Assembly (NCBI GenBank): GCA_009377475.1
Contig: WHTY01000034.1
Coordinates: forward strand, 1 to 41,549
Length of the DNA stretch: 41,549 bases
Reading direction: 5' to 3'
From: Actinophytocola sp.
GTDB taxonomy: Bacteria > Actinomycetota > Actinomycetes > Mycobacteriales > Pseudonocardiaceae
Every line of letters starts with the position of its first letter. Within the stretch, counting starts at the first letter, position 1. A program made the position numbers and the translations under genes. Below the pieces are notes generated by a model. That model had not been told where the DNA came from. It saw only the letters and a list, made by a program, of their open reading frames with translations, and searched no databases. Below are positions 23,350 through 29,841 of this stretch, piece by piece.

Positions 23350-24123
23350 ATGGGCGGACGGACGGCGATCGCGACGCAGCACCGCCCCGTCGATCCCGGC
23401 TTTCGCCGCTGCCCCTCGCCAAGGCGCGTCGGCCTGTGCGTCGTCGCCGTGTTGGCGCTCAGTGGGTGCGGCCCGAGGGTGGGCTATGAACTGGCGGCGA
23501 TCACGGACGGTCCGGCCGTCAGCAGGAACCACGACTCCCAAGCCCCGCAGCGCGTCGTTCGCAAGGAGAAGGCCGACCGGTGGCATCAGCATGAGCGCAA
23601 CGCCGCCCCTGAGCCGCCGCGCACCACCACCACGAAACGACCGGCGCCCCCCAAACCGCAGCCGCAGCAGCCCAAACCGCGCCGCACGGCGACGCGTGCC
23701 CCGGTCCCCGCTGCCGAACCAGCGCCGAAACCGAAGAACGAACGCTGCGACTGGATGGCGAACTTCGAACACGGCAAGGCGGGCCGCCCCGCGGACTGGA
23801 TCATCCTGGACACCGGCGCGTGGGGCAGGGCGGAGGTGCCCGGCGATCGCATCTGGATCGCGCCACGCACGCCGTGCGACAAGGTGTACTCGGTGGCCGT
23901 GCACGAGTGGACGCACCACATGCAGGGTCATGTGTATCGCGACTGGGCCGAGGTGGAACGCGAGCTCGCTCCGTACGGCGGGCCGGAGATGGTCGCGGAC
24001 TGCGGCGCCTTACTGCTCGGCGCGACGTGGATCAAGTACGGCTGCCCCGGTCGGCTGACCACCGACGCCGCCGCCGCCATCCTGCGTGGGGAGCGACCGC
24101 GGTCCCGATCCCGGCACGGCTGA
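23350..24123 (+). CDS. Lipoprotein with HEXXH zincin-like motif
   Basis: 257 residues. A lipobox (VVAVLALSGCG, Cys40) marks it as an exported lipoprotein, though the pre-helix N-terminus is unusually long, so GTG codons nearer the helix may be the true start. A long Pro/Lys/Arg-rich linker (about 85-128) likely spans the cell wall. The C-terminal domain contains VAVHEWTHHMQGHVY, a clear HEXXH zinc-protease motif (His185, Glu186, His189). GGPEMVADCGALLLG about 22 residues later could give the third ligand (Glu213). No Shine-Dalgarno is seen; TATCCT at 23336 suggests a leaderless mRNA. It may act on cell-wall or surface proteins. Activity inferred from the motif. Confidence 0.72.
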   Translation: MGGRTAIATQHRPVDPGFRRCPSPRRVGLCVVAVLALSGCGPRVGYELAAITDGPAVSRNHDSQAPQRVVRKEKADRWHQHERNAAPEPPRTTTTKRPAPPKPQPQQPKPRRTATRAPVPAAEPAPKPKNERCDWMANFEHGKAGRPADWIILDTGAWGRAEVPGDRIWIAPRTPCDKVYSVAVHEWTHHMQGHVYRDWAEVERELAPYGGPEMVADCGALLLGATWIKYGCPGRLTTDAAAAILRGERPRSRSRHG

Positions 24124-24145
24124 CCCGAGTGGGCCGAGGCGCGGA

Positions 24146-24571
24146 TCAGCGACCAGGCGTCTTGTCCGCCGAATCGAGGGCGACGACGCGCAGGAACCAC
24201 AGCGCCATGATCCCGTCGAACAACTGCCGCGCCAGGTCGACGTCGACGTCGTCGACGACCCCGACCGGCAGGTGGGGGCCGAGAATGTGGCGGATCCGGC
24301 GTGCGAGCCGTTTCACGACGTCCTGCGGGACCTGCGGACCATCGGTCAGCGCATTGACGGCGACGAGCACCCCGTCCCACGGCCCGTGAAACACCAAGTC
24401 GTCCAGCACCCGTTCGGCTGCAGAGCCGAACTGCGCCGCCGTCTCGTTCGTGCGGTCGAGAGCGGAAGACAGCCCGAGGGTGACCACCTCGACGTTGAAC
24501 AACGTCAGATCGTCCCGCACGGGTTCGAGTGAGTCGGCGCCCTGGTGCGGAGCGATCATGGCGAAACGCAT
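24146..24571 (-). CDS. Orphan small protein family, member B (141 residues)
   Basis: Starts at ATG 24571, with GGAAGGTGAG just upstream; a GTG at 24580 is less likely because the Shine-Dalgarno would abut it. It is homologous to the product of 14694-15110 (shared MRFA.(L/I)AP, HGPWDGVLVAV, RRIRHILGP, VGVVDD blocks), with identity of roughly one third by eye. No catalytic motif is recognised. The two-block promoter element at 24599-24637, shared with the 6752 gene, lies 27 bases before the start. The converging lipoprotein gene ends 22 bases away. The degenerate FAD-oxidase-like gene lies upstream on the same strand. Confidence 0.65.
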   Translation of the reverse strand: MRFAMIAPHQGADSLEPVRDDLTLFNVEVVTLGLSSALDRTNETAAQFGSAAERVLDDLVFHGPWDGVLVAVNALTDGPQVPQDVVKRLARRIRHILGPHLPVGVVDDVDVDLARQLFDGIMALWFLRVVALDSADKTPGR

Positions 24572-24598
24572 CAAGCTCACCTTCCGCTCGACTAGGCG

Positions 24599-24637
24599 GC
24601 CATGTTTTACTGTTTAGAACGAAAGATTCATTAAATG
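24599..24637 (-). promoter_or_regulatory. Two-block promoter element, copy B
   Basis: On the minus strand CATTTAATGA (24637-24628), 19 bases, then AAAACATGGC (24608-24599), 27 bases before the ATG at 24571. It aligns without gaps with copy A at 6688-6726: both 10-base blocks are identical, and CTTT and GTT positions in between also match. Confidence 0.55.
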
Positions 24638-24690
24638 CTATGACCAACGGTACGGAGTGTCAACGACGGCAGCCGCCGCCAGGACACGGG

Positions 24691-25539
24691 TTACGCACCC
24701 CGGTGGGTGAGGACCGGCGAGTCCTCGCCCTTCGTCGCCGTGAGCAACGACGTCACCCACGCCGCGCTGGCGGGCACGGCGACGTCCAGCGCGCCGCACC
24801 CGGCGCAGCTGTCCCCGATCAGCCGCAACTCGGCCAACGACAGCGACGCGGCGGCGTCGCCACCGAACACCAGCAGGGCGGCGGCGTCGCTCCGAATGCC
24901 GAGCAATCCTGTTGCGGCCGCCGCCGCGAGCCCGACCTGGTCCACGAACTCCAGCCGGGCGGGCAGCGTGCCACCGGAGAGCACCGCCCGCATCGCAAGG
25001 CAGGCGTCCGCCACCGTGCCGAAGTAGGCGATCCCGACCTCGGCCCGCACGTCGTCAGGCGCGTCGGCCGAGCTCCGCGCGCACTCAAGGGCCACGGTGA
25101 CCTCCGTGATGACCGACCGCGGCCCTGCGGGAGGAACCGGTTCCGGCAGCCGGTGCCGGTGGCTGTCGTCATCGGTGCGCACGATGTCCCCGGACGGCAG
25201 CACGAACTCCATGCCGAGGACCGGCCATTGGCCCCAGTCGTAGACCCCGGTGGGCTCGCTGCCGAACGGCGGCCGCAGCCCCTTGGCCGCCGCCGCGGAC
25301 GCTGCGGGCGCCGTCGCACAGGGCAACACGGCGACGCCGTGGTCGTACGCGACCGACAACACCTCGGCGACCTCCACGGTGGTCGCCGGAAACACGACGA
25401 CGTCCGGCACCGCCTGAATCACCGCGCAAGTCGCGCCGGGGCGGTCGTCCCGCTCCATGCTCCCGGCACTCCCGCGCCGGACGTGTTCCCGCCCGACGAT
25501 GCTGGCCACCGTGTCCGCGAATCCTGGCGCGAGCCGCAT
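24691..25539 (-). CDS. Degenerate FAD-linked oxidase-like protein
   Basis: 282 residues, against about 460 for GlcD/D-lactate dehydrogenase-type flavoproteins. PDVVVFPATTVEVAEVLSVAYDHGVAVLPCATAP matches the start of the FAD_binding_4 domain, and GMEFVLPSGDIVRT and PARLEFVD match later family positions. The Gly-rich FAD pyrophosphate loop that normally follows is replaced by Ala-rich sequence, the GSEGTLGI block is missing, and the C-terminal substrate domain is shortened. It probably no longer binds FAD in the usual way. It may be a shrinking gene or a non-catalytic partner. It lies between orphan protein B and the FAH-family gene, same strand. The start at ATG 25539 has a modest GGCGG upstream. 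Confidence 0.6.
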   Translation of the reverse strand: MRLAPGFADTVASIVGREHVRRGSAGSMERDDRPGATCAVIQAVPDVVVFPATTVEVAEVLSVAYDHGVAVLPCATAPAASAAAAKGLRPPFGSEPTGVYDWGQWPVLGMEFVLPSGDIVRTDDDSHRHRLPEPVPPAGPRSVITEVTVALECARSSADAPDDVRAEVGIAYFGTVADACLAMRAVLSGGTLPARLEFVDQVGLAAAAATGLLGIRSDAAALLVFGGDAAASLSLAELRLIGDSCAGCGALDVAVPASAAWVTSLLTATKGEDSPVLTHRGA

Positions 25540-25749
25540 CGGTCACCGCCCGCCGGTCACGGACGCCGATCCGGCGACGACCCTGGCCTGCTCTGGTGGA
25601 TGTCGCATGTCCCTGCTCCTGTCACCACCCGACCCCAGGAGTTTCACGCAACAAAACGTGCCATCTATTTCGTGGCAACGATATGACCGGCACCGCGGGG
25701 TGTCAAACCGGCGTGTCGCGGGCGTGTGCAACAGGCCCACGCTGCGAGG

Positions 25750-25805
25750 GCACAGTGGGAGCACAGGCCCAGCACAGTGGGAGCCAGTGGGAGCACAGTG
25801 CGAGC
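25750..25805. repeat. Short repeat cluster of GCACAGTGGGAGC
   Basis: GCACAGTGGGAGC occurs at 25750-25762 and 25772-25784, a truncated CAGTGGGAGC at 25785-25794, and a one-mismatch copy at 25793-25805. The cluster abuts the 3' end of the FAH-family gene (25807) and may reflect slippage or act in mRNA ending. Confidence 0.75.
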
Positions 25806-25806
25806 G

Positions 25807-26658
25807 TTATGCCGCGACGCAGGTCGAGCGCTGCTTGCCGAGGCCATCCACCTCGATCTCCATGACGTCGCCCTGCCGCAGGTAGTCGTAGCGACCCGAC
25901 AGCGCGACCCCCTGCGGCGTTCCGGTGTTGAGCAGGTCGCCGGGTTCGAGCACAAGGAACTGCGACAGGTGCCGGACGATCTCGGCGACGGAGAAGATCA
26001 TGTCGGACGTCTTGGCGTCCTGCCTCGGCTCGCCGTTGACCCACGAGCGCAACGTGAGCGCCTGCGGGTCGGCGACGTCATCAGCTGGCACGAACCAGGG
26101 GCCGAGCGGGTTGAACGTCTCGCACGACTTGCCCTTCGACCACTGCCCGCCTGGCCTGCCAATCTGGAAGGTGCGCTCGGAGACGTCGTTGGACGTCACG
26201 TAGCCGGCGATGCACTCGCGGGCCTCGCCCAGCGAGTCGAGGTACCTGGCGCGACGGCCGATCACGACGCCGAGCTCGACCTCCCAATCGGTCTTCGTCG
26301 AGCCACGGGGAATCCGGACGTCGTCGTGCGGGCCGACGACCGTGTTCGGGGCCTTGTAGAACAGAATGGGTTCGCTTGGCGGCTCATCGCCCGACTCCGC
26401 GGCGTGGGCAGCGTAGTTCTGTCCGATGCAGAGCACCGATCCCGGCCGGGCGATCGGCGCTCCGATTCGGGTGCCATCCGGTTCGACGGTGGGCAGGTCG
26501 CCAGCTTCGTACGCGGCACGCACGCGCCGCACGCCATCAGACGTGAAGAACGCGCCGTCGATATCGAGCGTGATGCCGCGCAGGTCGTGATAGACCCCGT
26601 TATCGGAGAGCAGGACCGGCCGTTCCACGCCAGCCACGCCAATTCGCATGAGCCTCAT
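25807..26658 (-). CDS. Fumarylacetoacetate hydrolase (FAH)-family protein
   Basis: About 283 residues from ATG 26658; in-frame ATGs at 26670 (best Shine-Dalgarno, GGAAGAGG) and 26649 are also possible. The FAH fold is clear: CIGQNYAAHAAE, ILFYKAPNTVVGP, the metal-binding WEVELGVVIG with its Glu pair, GYVTSNDVSERTFQ, KSCETFNPLGPW and LEPGDLLNTGTPQGV. Members act on C-C bonds in aromatic catabolism: fumarylpyruvate or acylpyruvate hydrolases, or decarboxylases such as 4-oxalocrotonate decarboxylase. An upstream inverted repeat AATGAAAC...GTTCATT (26692-26711) may be its operator. With RidA and IclR proteins in the window, an aromatic or tryptophan-derived route is possible but unproven. Confidence 0.88.
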   Translation of the reverse strand: MRLMRIGVAGVERPVLLSDNGVYHDLRGITLDIDGAFFTSDGVRRVRAAYEAGDLPTVEPDGTRIGAPIARPGSVLCIGQNYAAHAAESGDEPPSEPILFYKAPNTVVGPHDDVRIPRGSTKTDWEVELGVVIGRRARYLDSLGEARECIAGYVTSNDVSERTFQIGRPGGQWSKGKSCETFNPLGPWFVPADDVADPQALTLRSWVNGEPRQDAKTSDMIFSVAEIVRHLSQFLVLEPGDLLNTGTPQGVALSGRYDYLRQGDVMEIEVDGLGKQRSTCVAA

Positions 26659-26691
26659 CCGCCCGGCCATACCCTCTTCCGTTCGACAATT

Positions 26692-26711
26692 AATGAAACC
26701 CATAGTTCATT
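26692..26711. promoter_or_regulatory. Inverted repeat upstream of the FAH-family gene
   Basis: AATGAAAC (26692-26699) and GTTCATT (26705-26711) form an almost perfect inverted repeat around CCATA, 34-53 bases before the start at 26658. It suits an IclR- or GntR-type dimer and is AT-rich against its surroundings. Confidence 0.4.
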
Positions 26712-26828
26712 GTTTGCGAGAATAGGGACGGCAGGCGGCTGGCGCAAGGCGACCAGTCGCTCACGACGTCGAAACCGGGCCCGGACCGGAATGCGCGTTA
26801 GGCCGAACGGCGCATATTCCGGCGACAT

Positions 26829-26868
26829 CGGGTGAGGCTCGCCGCACTGACCAGCCAAACCTCACCCG
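26829..26868 (-). terminator. Hairpin terminator of lsr2
   Basis: CGGGTGAGG (26829-26837) and CCTCACCCG (26860-26868) form a perfect 9-bp stem with a 22-nt loop, beginning 10 bases after the lsr2 stop codon at 26878. No T-tract. Confidence 0.5.
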
Positions 26869-26877
26869 AATACGTCA

Positions 26878-27222
26878 CTACTTCTTTTTCCGCTGGTGGT
26901 ATGCCTCGACGACATCGGCGGGGATCCTGCCCCGATCCGAGATCTCGTAGCCCTGTTTGCGGGCCCATGCCCGAATAGCCTTGTTCTGGTCACGGTCAAC
27001 CGCCGGCGAAGCCGATCCCTTGGCACCCTTCCCGGCGCGCTTACGGCCACCGGTTCGACGGGCGTACTCGACATAGTGCGCGATAGAGTCACGCAGTTCA
27101 CCGGCGTTCTGGTCCGACAAGTCGATTTCGTAGGTGATGCCGTCAAGACCGAACTGCACGGTCTCGGCGGCTTCGGAACCGTCCATGTCGTCAACGATCT
27201 CGACAAGCACTTTCTGCGCCAT
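26878..27222 (-). CDS. lsr2: Lsr2 nucleoid-associated protein
   Basis: 114 residues, the standard size. The N-terminal dimerisation domain ([56 protein letters not shown]) and the C-terminal DNA-binding domain with the RGR minor-groove hook ([18 protein letters not shown]) are both intact, joined by a basic linker. Lsr2 is the actinobacterial H-NS-like protein that silences AT-rich or foreign DNA and, in mycobacteria, represses iniBAC, a homologue of which lies 6.5 kb away. Start ATG 27222 has a strong AGGAGG. It is divergent to the PASTA kinase gene. Many actinomycetes carry several lsr2 paralogues, so this may not be the main one. Confidence 0.95.
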   Translation of the reverse strand: MAQKVLVEIVDDMDGSEAAETVQFGLDGITYEIDLSDQNAGELRDSIAHYVEYARRTGGRKRAGKGAKGSASPAVDRDQNKAIRAWARKQGYEISDRGRIPADVVEAYHQRKKK

Positions 27223-27603
27223 CGATCCTCCTGCGGCTAGGGCTCAACGAACGTCAATCTCTTTGGGCGATGAGCACGGAAACACGGTCAATCTTCATGT
27301 TAACCGTAACGCGTTACGCCGAGACAGCGCGGTTACCGTATCAGCGGGATTAGCCACCGCGGGGAATGCCGTCTCCCGCTTTCCTAACCAGCGGCAACGG
27401 GAAACCCGACACCCAACCCGGTCATCCACCCGCGCTCCCAATGCGAGATCGCATTGTCGGTGCCATCCTGAACGTCACGGATCCGACAGCGGGACGGTGG
27501 GGCGGGATGGTTAGCAGCCATGCGTAGCGGAACGATTTCGGAACGTGCTCACGGCCATCGCGGGATTTGACGATGGCACGCAAAATATGTTTCATTTGAC
27601 AAA
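27223..27603. other. Divergent control region between lsr2 and the PASTA kinase
   Basis: 381 bases without a gene. It holds the 12-bp palindrome GTAACGCGTTAC (27306-27317) flanked by TAACCG (27301) and CGGTTA (27330-27335), the 18-bp palindrome at 27439-27456, and an inverted repeat TCATTT and AAATGA (27592-27607) that straddles the kinase start codon. Confidence 0.5.
27439..27456. promoter_or_regulatory. 18-bp palindrome between lsr2 and the PASTA kinase
   Basis: CAATGCGA and TCGCATTG are perfect complements around GA, 148 bases from the kinase start and 217 from the lsr2 start. It is a candidate operator for a dimeric regulator. Confidence 0.4.
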
Positions 27604-29682
27604 ATGAGTACTTCGTACGAGCAGGGTGAGGCGGCGAAAGGGTCGGCGCCATCGGCGACGCCGACCGAGCCGAAGCTGCTCGCCGACCGGTACGAAGTGG
27701 GGGACCTGCTCGGCCGCGGCGGCATGTCCGACGTCTATCGCGGGCGCGACGTGCGGCTCGGGCGCACGGTGGCGATCAAGATCCTGCGCGCCGACCTGGT
27801 CCGGAACGAGTCGTTCCAGGAGCGGTTCCGACGGGAGGCGTGCCACTCCGCCGCGCTGAACCACCCGGCGATCGTGTCGCTGTACGACACCGGCGAGACC
27901 GGCGAGACCGACGGCCCAACAGAACCGACACCGTTCATCATCATGGAGTACGTCGAGGGCAGGACGCTGCGCGACGTCCTCGCCGCGCACGGCCCGCTCA
28001 ACAAGCAGCACGCGCTGCGGATCATGGCCGACGTCTGCGCCGCGCTCGACTTCTCGCATCGCCACGGCCTCATCCACCGCGACGTCAAACCCGGCAACAT
28101 CATGCTGAACAAGTCCGGCGCGGTGAAGGTCATGGACTTCGGCATCGCCCGCGCGGCCCACGACGCACGGGCGGGGATGACGTTGCCGAGCACGGTCGTC
28201 GGGACGGCGCACTACCTCTCGCCGGAGCAGGTGCGCGGCCAGGACGTCGACGCGCGCAGCGACGTCTACGCGGCGGGCTGCACGCTGTACGAACTGCTCA
28301 CCGGCAGGCCGCCGTTCACAGGTGACTCCCCGGTCGCCGTCACGTACCAGCACCTGCAGGAGACACCGCAAGCGCCGTCGAGTGTGCGTTCCTCGCTCGG
28401 CGCCGATCTCGACGCCGTCGTCCTCAAGGCGATGACGAAGGGTGCGGCGAACCGGTACCAGAGCGCCATCGAGATGCGCTCCGACCTGACGCGGGTGCTC
28501 GCCAGCAAGCCGCCAGCGGCGCCGAAGATCCTCGCGTCGGAGACCGAGGTGGCCGCGAGCCAGCCGCGCCACATCCGGCCAGCCCATCCGGACCGCTCGG
28601 CCGACACGAGCGTGCGGCGCGGGATGCCGTGGCTCGCCGCGTTCGGCGCCGCCGCGATGCTGGTGTTCCTGCTGTGGCAGTTCAACCCGTGGGCGTCGGA
28701 GCCGGTCGCCGCGATTCCGCGGATAGCGGGGCAGCCGTACATGGTCGCGGAAAGCGAATTGCGTGAGCTCGGTTTCGACAGCATCGAACGCAACGTGGTG
28801 CCGTGCTGGGCGCGGACGTTCGGGAAGAAACCGGAGTGCGACAGCGAGGAATACGGCAGGGTGCTCGGGACAACGCCGAACGAGGGCACCAAAGTCGCCA
28901 CCAGCACCGGAATCGTTGTCGACATCGGCCAGGCGCCAGGTCGGTTCCCGATGCCGGACCTCGTCGGCAAGAAAAAGGGCGAGGTCCGCACGCTGTTGGC
29001 AGAAAAGGGACTGTTGCTCAATCCCGACATCAAGGAAGTGAAAAACCGCGACCCCGACCGCGCCAACGTCGTCGTCACGCAATACCCGGAACCGGGGTAC
29101 AACGTCGCCCAGGGCGACGCGATCAAACTGTCCGTATACGAACGACCCACCATGGTGCGCGTCGTCGACTACGTCGGAAAGAGCGAAGAAGCCGCGTATG
29201 CCGGTCTCAGCAGCGTCGGTTTCGAGGTCGTCACCGAATGGACCACGTCGGCGGAACCGAAAGGCACCGTCGTCAGCCAGACACCGGATTCGCACAAAGC
29301 GGTGAAAGGCTCGGACGTCGTCATCACGGTGTCCGACGGCTCGGAACATCCGATGACGATGCCCGACGTCTTCGGCATGACAGAAAGCGAAGCCCGCGAT
29401 GAATTGGCCGACGCGGGCCACACCGGCGTGGTGCAGGTCGCCGAGTACGAACTGGAAGCGAAGTACCAGCAATATCACGGCCTCATCGTCGCGACCCGGC
29501 CAGAGGACGGAACGACGATCAAGCAGGCGGACCGGGTCGTGCTCTACGTCGGCGAGTACCGCGACGAGTCCGGCAAAAGCGACCCGCCACCGGAGCCAAC
29601 CGGGAGTCACGGGCCGCCCGAGGAGCGACCACCAGGTCCGTCCCGGCCTGAGCTGCCGCAGCAGGAACCGCGAGGCCAATAG
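27604..29682 (+). CDS. PASTA-domain Ser/Thr protein kinase (PknB-like)
   Basis: 692 residues. A cytosolic Hanks-type kinase spans residues 30-300: Gly loop GRGGMSDVYRG, ATP Lys59 (VAIKIL), catalytic HRDVKPGN (Asp160), VMDFG (Asp178), and an activation loop STVVGTAHYLSPEQ with phosphorylatable Thr. A juxtamembrane segment is followed by one membrane helix (341-360) and four PASTA repeats (about 370-650) that would bind muropeptides or lipid II. Two Cys in the first PASTA repeat may pair. The C-terminus is a Pro/Glu tail. It would sense cell-wall state and phosphorylate division or envelope targets. No Shine-Dalgarno precedes ATG 27604 and the repeat at 27592-27607 covers it, so translation may be leaderless. 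Most actinomycetes also carry a pknB near oriC; this is likely an extra copy. Confidence 0.93.
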   Translation: MSTSYEQGEAAKGSAPSATPTEPKLLADRYEVGDLLGRGGMSDVYRGRDVRLGRTVAIKILRADLVRNESFQERFRREACHSAALNHPAIVSLYDTGETGETDGPTEPTPFIIMEYVEGRTLRDVLAAHGPLNKQHALRIMADVCAALDFSHRHGLIHRDVKPGNIMLNKSGAVKVMDFGIARAAHDARAGMTLPSTVVGTAHYLSPEQVRGQDVDARSDVYAAGCTLYELLTGRPPFTGDSPVAVTYQHLQETPQAPSSVRSSLGADLDAVVLKAMTKGAANRYQSAIEMRSDLTRVLASKPPAAPKILASETEVAASQPRHIRPAHPDRSADTSVRRGMPWLAAFGAAAMLVFLLWQFNPWASEPVAAIPRIAGQPYMVAESELRELGFDSIERNVVPCWARTFGKKPECDSEEYGRVLGTTPNEGTKVATSTGIVVDIGQAPGRFPMPDLVGKKKGEVRTLLAEKGLLLNPDIKEVKNRDPDRANVVVTQYPEPGYNVAQGDAIKLSVYERPTMVRVVDYVGKSEEAAYAGLSSVGFEVVTEWTTSAEPKGTVVSQTPDSHKAVKGSDVVITVSDGSEHPMTMPDVFGMTESEARDELADAGHTGVVQVAEYELEAKYQQYHGLIVATRPEDGTTIKQADRVVLYVGEYRDESGKSDPPPEPTGSHGPPEERPPGPSRPELPQQEPRGQ

Positions 29683-29684
29683 AC

Positions 29685-29813
29685 ATGAGCGACGATGAGA
29701 ACGAAAAGAACGAGAAGGGCCGTCCGGGACTATCGACCAGCGAGATGCTGTGGATCCTGCTCGCCATCGCCGCGGTCCTGCTCATCTCCCGACTCGTGCG
29801 CGACGTGCTCTGA
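29685..29813 (+). CDS. 42-residue single-pass membrane protein coupled to the kinase
   Basis: ATG 29685 begins two bases after the kinase stop codon, and the frame closes at TGA 29811-29813. The N-terminus is highly charged (MSDDENEKNEKGRPG), followed by a single hydrophobic helix (EMLWILLAIAAVLLISRLV) and a short RDVL end. It would insert with the helix near the PASTA kinase in the same membrane, as an accessory or regulator. Codon choice within the hydrophobic part is GC-rich, like its neighbours. It is too short for most gene callers. It ends 29 bases before the convergent regulator's stop. No homologue family is recognised. Confidence 0.65.
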   Translation: MSDDENEKNEKGRPGLSTSEMLWILLAIAAVLLISRLVRDVL

Positions 29814-29841
29814 GCGAGAAGGGGCCCCGGCTGGGACGGTC

